Assembly: GCA_963726785.1 (NCBI GenBank)
Contig: CAVSDJ010000007.1
Span: 2,666,001 to 2,730,000 of the forward strand
DNA from: DATEKX01 sp963726785
Lineage (GTDB): Bacteria > Acidobacteriota > Blastocatellia > UBA7656
Direction of reading: 5' to 3'
DNA: 64,000 bases
In this document: piece by piece, positions 60,659 to 64,000 of the stretch
Layout: the number at the start of each line of letters is the position of its first letter
Position numbering within the stretch: the first letter of the stretch is position 1
Notes under the pieces: model-generated
Seen by the model: the letters and a program-made list of their open reading frames with translations, nothing else
What the model was told of the DNA's origin: nothing
Databases searched by the model: none
Made by a program: the position numbers and the translations under genes

Positions 60659-61894
60659 ATGGCAAGCAAGAACCGACGAAAGCAGATAGTGAAAACGCTC
60701 GTTTCGCTCTTTGCCTTTGCAGTAGTCGCGTCGGCAACTCAACAAGTATTCGCCCAAACAGGTTCGACCGATCCCGATACAGCTTTTGCGCGCGCGATGC
60801 ATTTGCACGAGTCAGGAGACATCGAAGGCGCGATTCGCGGCTATCAAGCGATCCTTGCTTCGCATCCGGCCAGAGCCGACGTGCGGTCGAATTTGGGCGC
60901 TGCCTATTCGCGTCTGGGGCGTTACGAAGAGGCGATTGAACAATACAAACGAGCGCTCATGCTCGATCATCGTAATCAAACGATTCGTTTCAATCTGGCT
61001 CTGGCTTATTACAAGGCAGCCTGGTTTACTGAGTCAGCAAGTGAACTGAACCAATTCCTTGCCGCATCGTCTAAGGAATTTCCTCAACGGCAAAACGCGA
61101 TTCTGCTTTTGGCGGACTGTCAGGTACGGCTTGGCGAGTATAAGAAGGTCATCGAAATGCTTGGGCCACTGGCAGAGGCCGACGCTAACAACCGCACGAT
61201 TGCCTACCTCCTGGGCAGCGCCCTTGTCGGCGATGGACAGGTGAAGAGGGGACAGGAGTTGATAGACCGTGTCTTTCGGGGCGATGATTCCGCCGAGGCG
61301 AGGCTGTTGATAGGATCACTCCTTCTGCTGGCTGACGATGGACAAAACGCGATAAAGGAACTCGAACGCGCCATTGAATTGAATCCCAAACTGCCTGCGC
61401 TTCACGCCTGGTACGGGCGAGCGCTGATGCGAATGGGAGACTCTGAGAAAGCCAAGGACGCTTTCAAAAAAGAGATGGCGGATAACCCGAACGACTTCGA
61501 TTCAAATCTTTATATGGGCATATTGCTCAAACGAGACAAACTGCTCGACGAATCTATGAGCTATCTCACCCGCGCCACGCGCCTGCGCCCGCGCGATTCG
61601 TATGCGCGTTATCACCTGGGCGGTGTCTATGCATCCCTTGGCAAACCGGGCGAGGCTAAACCGCTGCTCGAAGGCGTAGTGAAGGACTATCCCGAGTTTG
61701 TCGAAGCCCGCGTTCTACTGGCGTCCGTATATTATCGGCTCAACCGTAAAGAGGACGGCAACCGCGAGCGAGCGATCATTCAAAAGCTGAATGCCGAGCA
61801 GCAGGCCAAACAGCCCGGCTCGCAGGAGCCCGATCCGGTCAAGCCGCCGAACGATTTTCAGAGTGATCAAAATCACAGGAAGGAACATCTGTGA
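60659..61894 (+). CDS. Exported TPR-repeat protein
   Basis: 411 residues with a signal peptide (ends VFAQ). Consecutive TPR motifs fill residues 40-370 (HESGDIEGAIRGYQAILASHPARADVRSNLGAAYSRLGRYEEAIEQYKRAL). The Gln/Pro/Asp tail is disordered. Its last bases overlap the start of the next TPR gene (GTGA), so they are coupled. Confidence 0.85.
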   Translation: MASKNRRKQIVKTLVSLFAFAVVASATQQVFAQTGSTDPDTAFARAMHLHESGDIEGAIRGYQAILASHPARADVRSNLGAAYSRLGRYEEAIEQYKRALMLDHRNQTIRFNLALAYYKAAWFTESASELNQFLAASSKEFPQRQNAILLLADCQVRLGEYKKVIEMLGPLAEADANNRTIAYLLGSALVGDGQVKRGQELIDRVFRGDDSAEARLLIGSLLLLADDGQNAIKELERAIELNPKLPALHAWYGRALMRMGDSEKAKDAFKKEMADNPNDFDSNLYMGILLKRDKLLDESMSYLTRATRLRPRDSYARYHLGGVYASLGKPGEAKPLLEGVVKDYPEFVEARVLLASVYYRLNRKEDGNRERAIIQKLNAEQQAKQPGSQEPDPVKPPNDFQSDQNHRKEHL

Positions 61895-63115
61895 CTGCTT
61901 TGAGCTTCAATGCGCGGGCCTGGACTTTGCTGGCGGCAGTAATTCTGATCGCCTCAGCGGCAGTCGTGCGCGCTCAGTCACCGGGCAGTAAGCGAGCGCC
62001 TTCAAAAGCGCAAACCGCCCAGACCAATGCCGCGTTTGCCAGAGACAGTCAAACTCGGAGATGAAGCTCGCCTGGCAGGGCGGCTTGGCGAAGCGCTCGA
62101 TCTTTATGCCAAGGCCTTGCAGATGCGTCCGATCTGGGCAGATGGCTGGTGGAACGTAGGGGCCATTCTTTACGAAGGCGACCGTTACGCGGAAGCGCGA
62201 GACGCTTTTCGAAATTTGGTGTCGCTTGATCCCAAGCGAGGCCCGGCCTGGGGGATGCTGGGGTTGTGCGAGTTCCAGACGCGGGAATATGAACGGGCGG
62301 TTGTCTCGATGCAGCGAGGCCGCGCGCTCGGATTTGTAGGCAACAGAGAACTGGAATCCGTAGTTCGCTATCACACGGCGATGCTCTACATACGGTTCGA
62401 GCAATATGAAATAGCTTACGAGATTCTCAGCGAATTCCTGGCGGTCGGGAATGACAGCCCGAAAGTCATCGAGGCATTCGGGCTGACCCTGATGCGCATG
62501 CCGTTTTTGCCGAGTGAAATCCCGCCCGACAAGCGCGAACTGATCTTAATATCCGGTCGCGCCGGGTTCAACATGGCCGCCCGGCGAGTTGAAGAAGCGC
62601 GCGCGGCCTTCGACATTCTGCTGGCGCGTTACCCGGATGCGCCTAATATTCATTATGCGTTCGGTGTCTTTCTATTGAATCAGGATTCGGATGCGGCGCT
62701 CAAAGAATTCCGCCGCGAGTTGGAGATTTCACCCTCGCACCAGCCCTCGATGGTGCAGATGGCATTCGAGTATCTCAAGCGCGACGAGTACCAGACGGCG
62801 CTGCCTCTGGCAGAAAAAGCAGTGCAGCTTGCGCCCAAGATGTTTCCTGCCCGAAACGTCCTGGGCCGCGTCCTGTTGGAATTGGGACAGGTAGAGCGAG
62901 CCGTAAAGGAACTTGAAGAGGGAGTGCGGCTCGCGCCGACAAGCCCGGAAATGCATTTCGCGCTGGCGCGGGCTTACACGCGGGCCGGGCGGAAGGCAGA
63001 CGCGGCGCGCGAACGTGAGTTGTTCAAGCAACTGCAAGAACAATATAACGCACGGCGCACAGACCCGCGCGCGGGAAACGAAACCGATAACAACCAGCCC
63101 AAGGCCAAGCCTTAA
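61891..63115 (+). pseudogene. Exported TPR-repeat protein, frameshifted after the signal peptide
   Basis: A GTG at 61891, overlapping the previous stop, opens a frame with a clear signal peptide (WTLLAAVILIASAAVVRAQS), but it stops at about 62064. The TPR part is in the next frame, open from about 62027 to 63115 (KLGDEARLAGRLGEALDLYAKAL and further repeats). One extra base between about 61990 and 62043 would explain it. Without correction the TPR domain alone, 362 residues from 62027, would be cytoplasmic. The repeat region itself is intact. Confidence 0.75.
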
Positions 63116-63171
63116 TGTCTCAAGCGCGAAGACCGAGTTCATTACCGAATCGCAGATAAACTGATAATGAG

Positions 63172-64000
63172 ATGATAGATCATGGTGTCAATAAAAATGC
63201 TCTGAGCTGGGTGGTGCTGGTGCTCTATCTGGCTGTCTTCGGGTCTGTCTCGTGGGCATCAGGCATCATCTCTCCCCAGAAGAGTCTCGCAGAGCGGTGG
63301 CACCCCAGAAAAGTTCCGGCAGGTGTAGAGTTCGTCGGCGATCAGGTCTGCGCCGAATGCCATAAGAACAAGGTTGTCACTCATGCCCAGACCGGGATGG
63401 CCATGGCCATGGAGACGGTCGCTGACTCGAAGGTGCTGACCGAAAACCCGAACATGACGATGCGAAGCGGCCAATATTCTTATGAGATCAAGCGCAAGGA
63501 TAAGCAGAGCTTTTACACCGTTACTGATGGGCAGCGAAACGATCTCGTTGCCGATTCTATACGCTTTCGGACAGGGTAAGGCCGGACAGACCTACATCCT
63601 TCGATACGAAGGCGTGTTATATGAAAGCCTCGTCAGTTTCTATAATGAAATTCAAGGATTGGATTTTACTATTGGCGCGCCGCGCACAGTTCCGCCGTCT
63701 CTGAAGCAGGCGCTCGGCAGACGCCTCTCAGATAATGAGACGTTGAGTTGTTTCAGTTGCCATTCAACAGGCGGCATCGGCGGCGGAAAAATTAATTTGG
63801 AAAAGGTGACTCCGGGCATTCGGTGCGAAGCCTGTCACGGCCCCGGAGCGGAACACGTGGCGGCGGGCAAAGCAGGAAAAGACCAACGCTAAACTGATCT
63901 TCAATCCCAAACGGCTCAGCGGCGACGAGCTGTCGCAGGATTTTTGCGCCTCCTGCCACCGGGGCAACGATGAGTTCAGCCTGCTCCAGAGCATGGAGAT
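63172..64000 (+). pseudogene. Multiheme cytochrome c, two frameshifts, 3' end outside window
   Basis: Signal or anchor segment (ALSWVVLVLYLAVFGSVSWA), then heme sites CAECH, CFSCH, CEACH and CASCH spread over three frames. The first frame shift is at about 63529-63532 (TDG to SETISLPILYAFGQG) and the second at about 63881 (AGK to TNAKLIFNPKRLSGDELSQ). Each requires the removal of one base. Corrected, this is the N-terminal part of a tetraheme-or-larger cytochrome of the kind often linked to TPR domains in Acidobacteriota. A role in extracytoplasmic electron transfer is likely. It continues past 64000. Confidence 0.78.

Overview
The window reads as a chromosomal segment of an Acidobacteriota member, most likely Blastocatellia-like (an inference). 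The pointers are a VWA protein of the acidobacterial type, a large TonB-dependent receptor with an N-terminal carboxypeptidase-regulatory domain and no SusD partner, many TPR proteins, a multiheme cytochrome c, and a moderately GC-rich sequence whose intergenic spaces are full of dispersed palindromes. No transposase, phage gene, tRNA, rRNA or CRISPR array was seen.

Layout. (1) 1-13988, minus strand: a respiratory complex I cluster nuoC-D-H-I-J-K-L-M-N followed by an AtpZ-like gene, suhB, thrB and a truncated lipoprotein gene. nuoA, nuoB, nuoE, nuoF and nuoG are absent, so complex I is split across the genome. (2) 13989-16702: small unknown genes, an orphan PqqD-like protein, a LuxR-type regulator and the first of a set of structured RNAs with C-rich loops. 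(3) 17121-23751: a compact exopolysaccharide export module of the kind associated with exosortase/PEP-CTERM systems (chain-length protein, ExeA-like ATPase, BY-kinase-like ATPase, priming sugar transferase, Wza-like export protein, XRE regulator), without an exosortase or other glycosyltransferases here. (4) 23946-35212: an ATP-grasp enzyme, two NDH-2-like flavoproteins (one fused to a cyclic-nucleotide-binding domain), an M49-like metallopeptidase lipoprotein, small coiled-coil proteins, a radical SAM protein, and a GMC flavoprotein next to a monoheme cytochrome c. (5) 35286-51458: a pentose and oligosaccharide block: xylulokinase, frameshifted xylose isomerase, aldose epimerase, a sugar ABC transporter, a GH42 beta-galactosidase, a serine hydrolase, a GH31 alpha-xylosidase-like enzyme and a TIM-barrel isomerase. 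Together these fit uptake and breakdown of xylose- and galactose-decorated oligosaccharides such as xyloglucan fragments. (6) 51589-64000: a membrane-bound winged-helix regulator divergent from a TonB-dependent receptor, then TPR, VWA and multiheme cytochrome genes.

Most interesting. Two loci (14363-14490 plus; 29397-29506 minus) each have a good sigma-70 promoter placed just before a 5'-GGTGCG...CGCACC-3' closed RNA. Both contain a TCTAATC hairpin and a second hairpin presenting an identical TAGCCCCC loop, with a compensatory base change in its stem. A third site (15336-15457) has two long hairpins with CCCCC loops. I read these as a small structured RNA family with C-rich, possibly anti-Shine-Dalgarno, loops. 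Several families of palindromic intergenic elements occur in two or three copies, one of exactly 155 bp in both copies and with stem covariation.

Caution: four apparent single-base insertions (xylA, a TPR gene, and two in the multiheme cytochrome) all shift the frame in the same direction and may be assembly errors.
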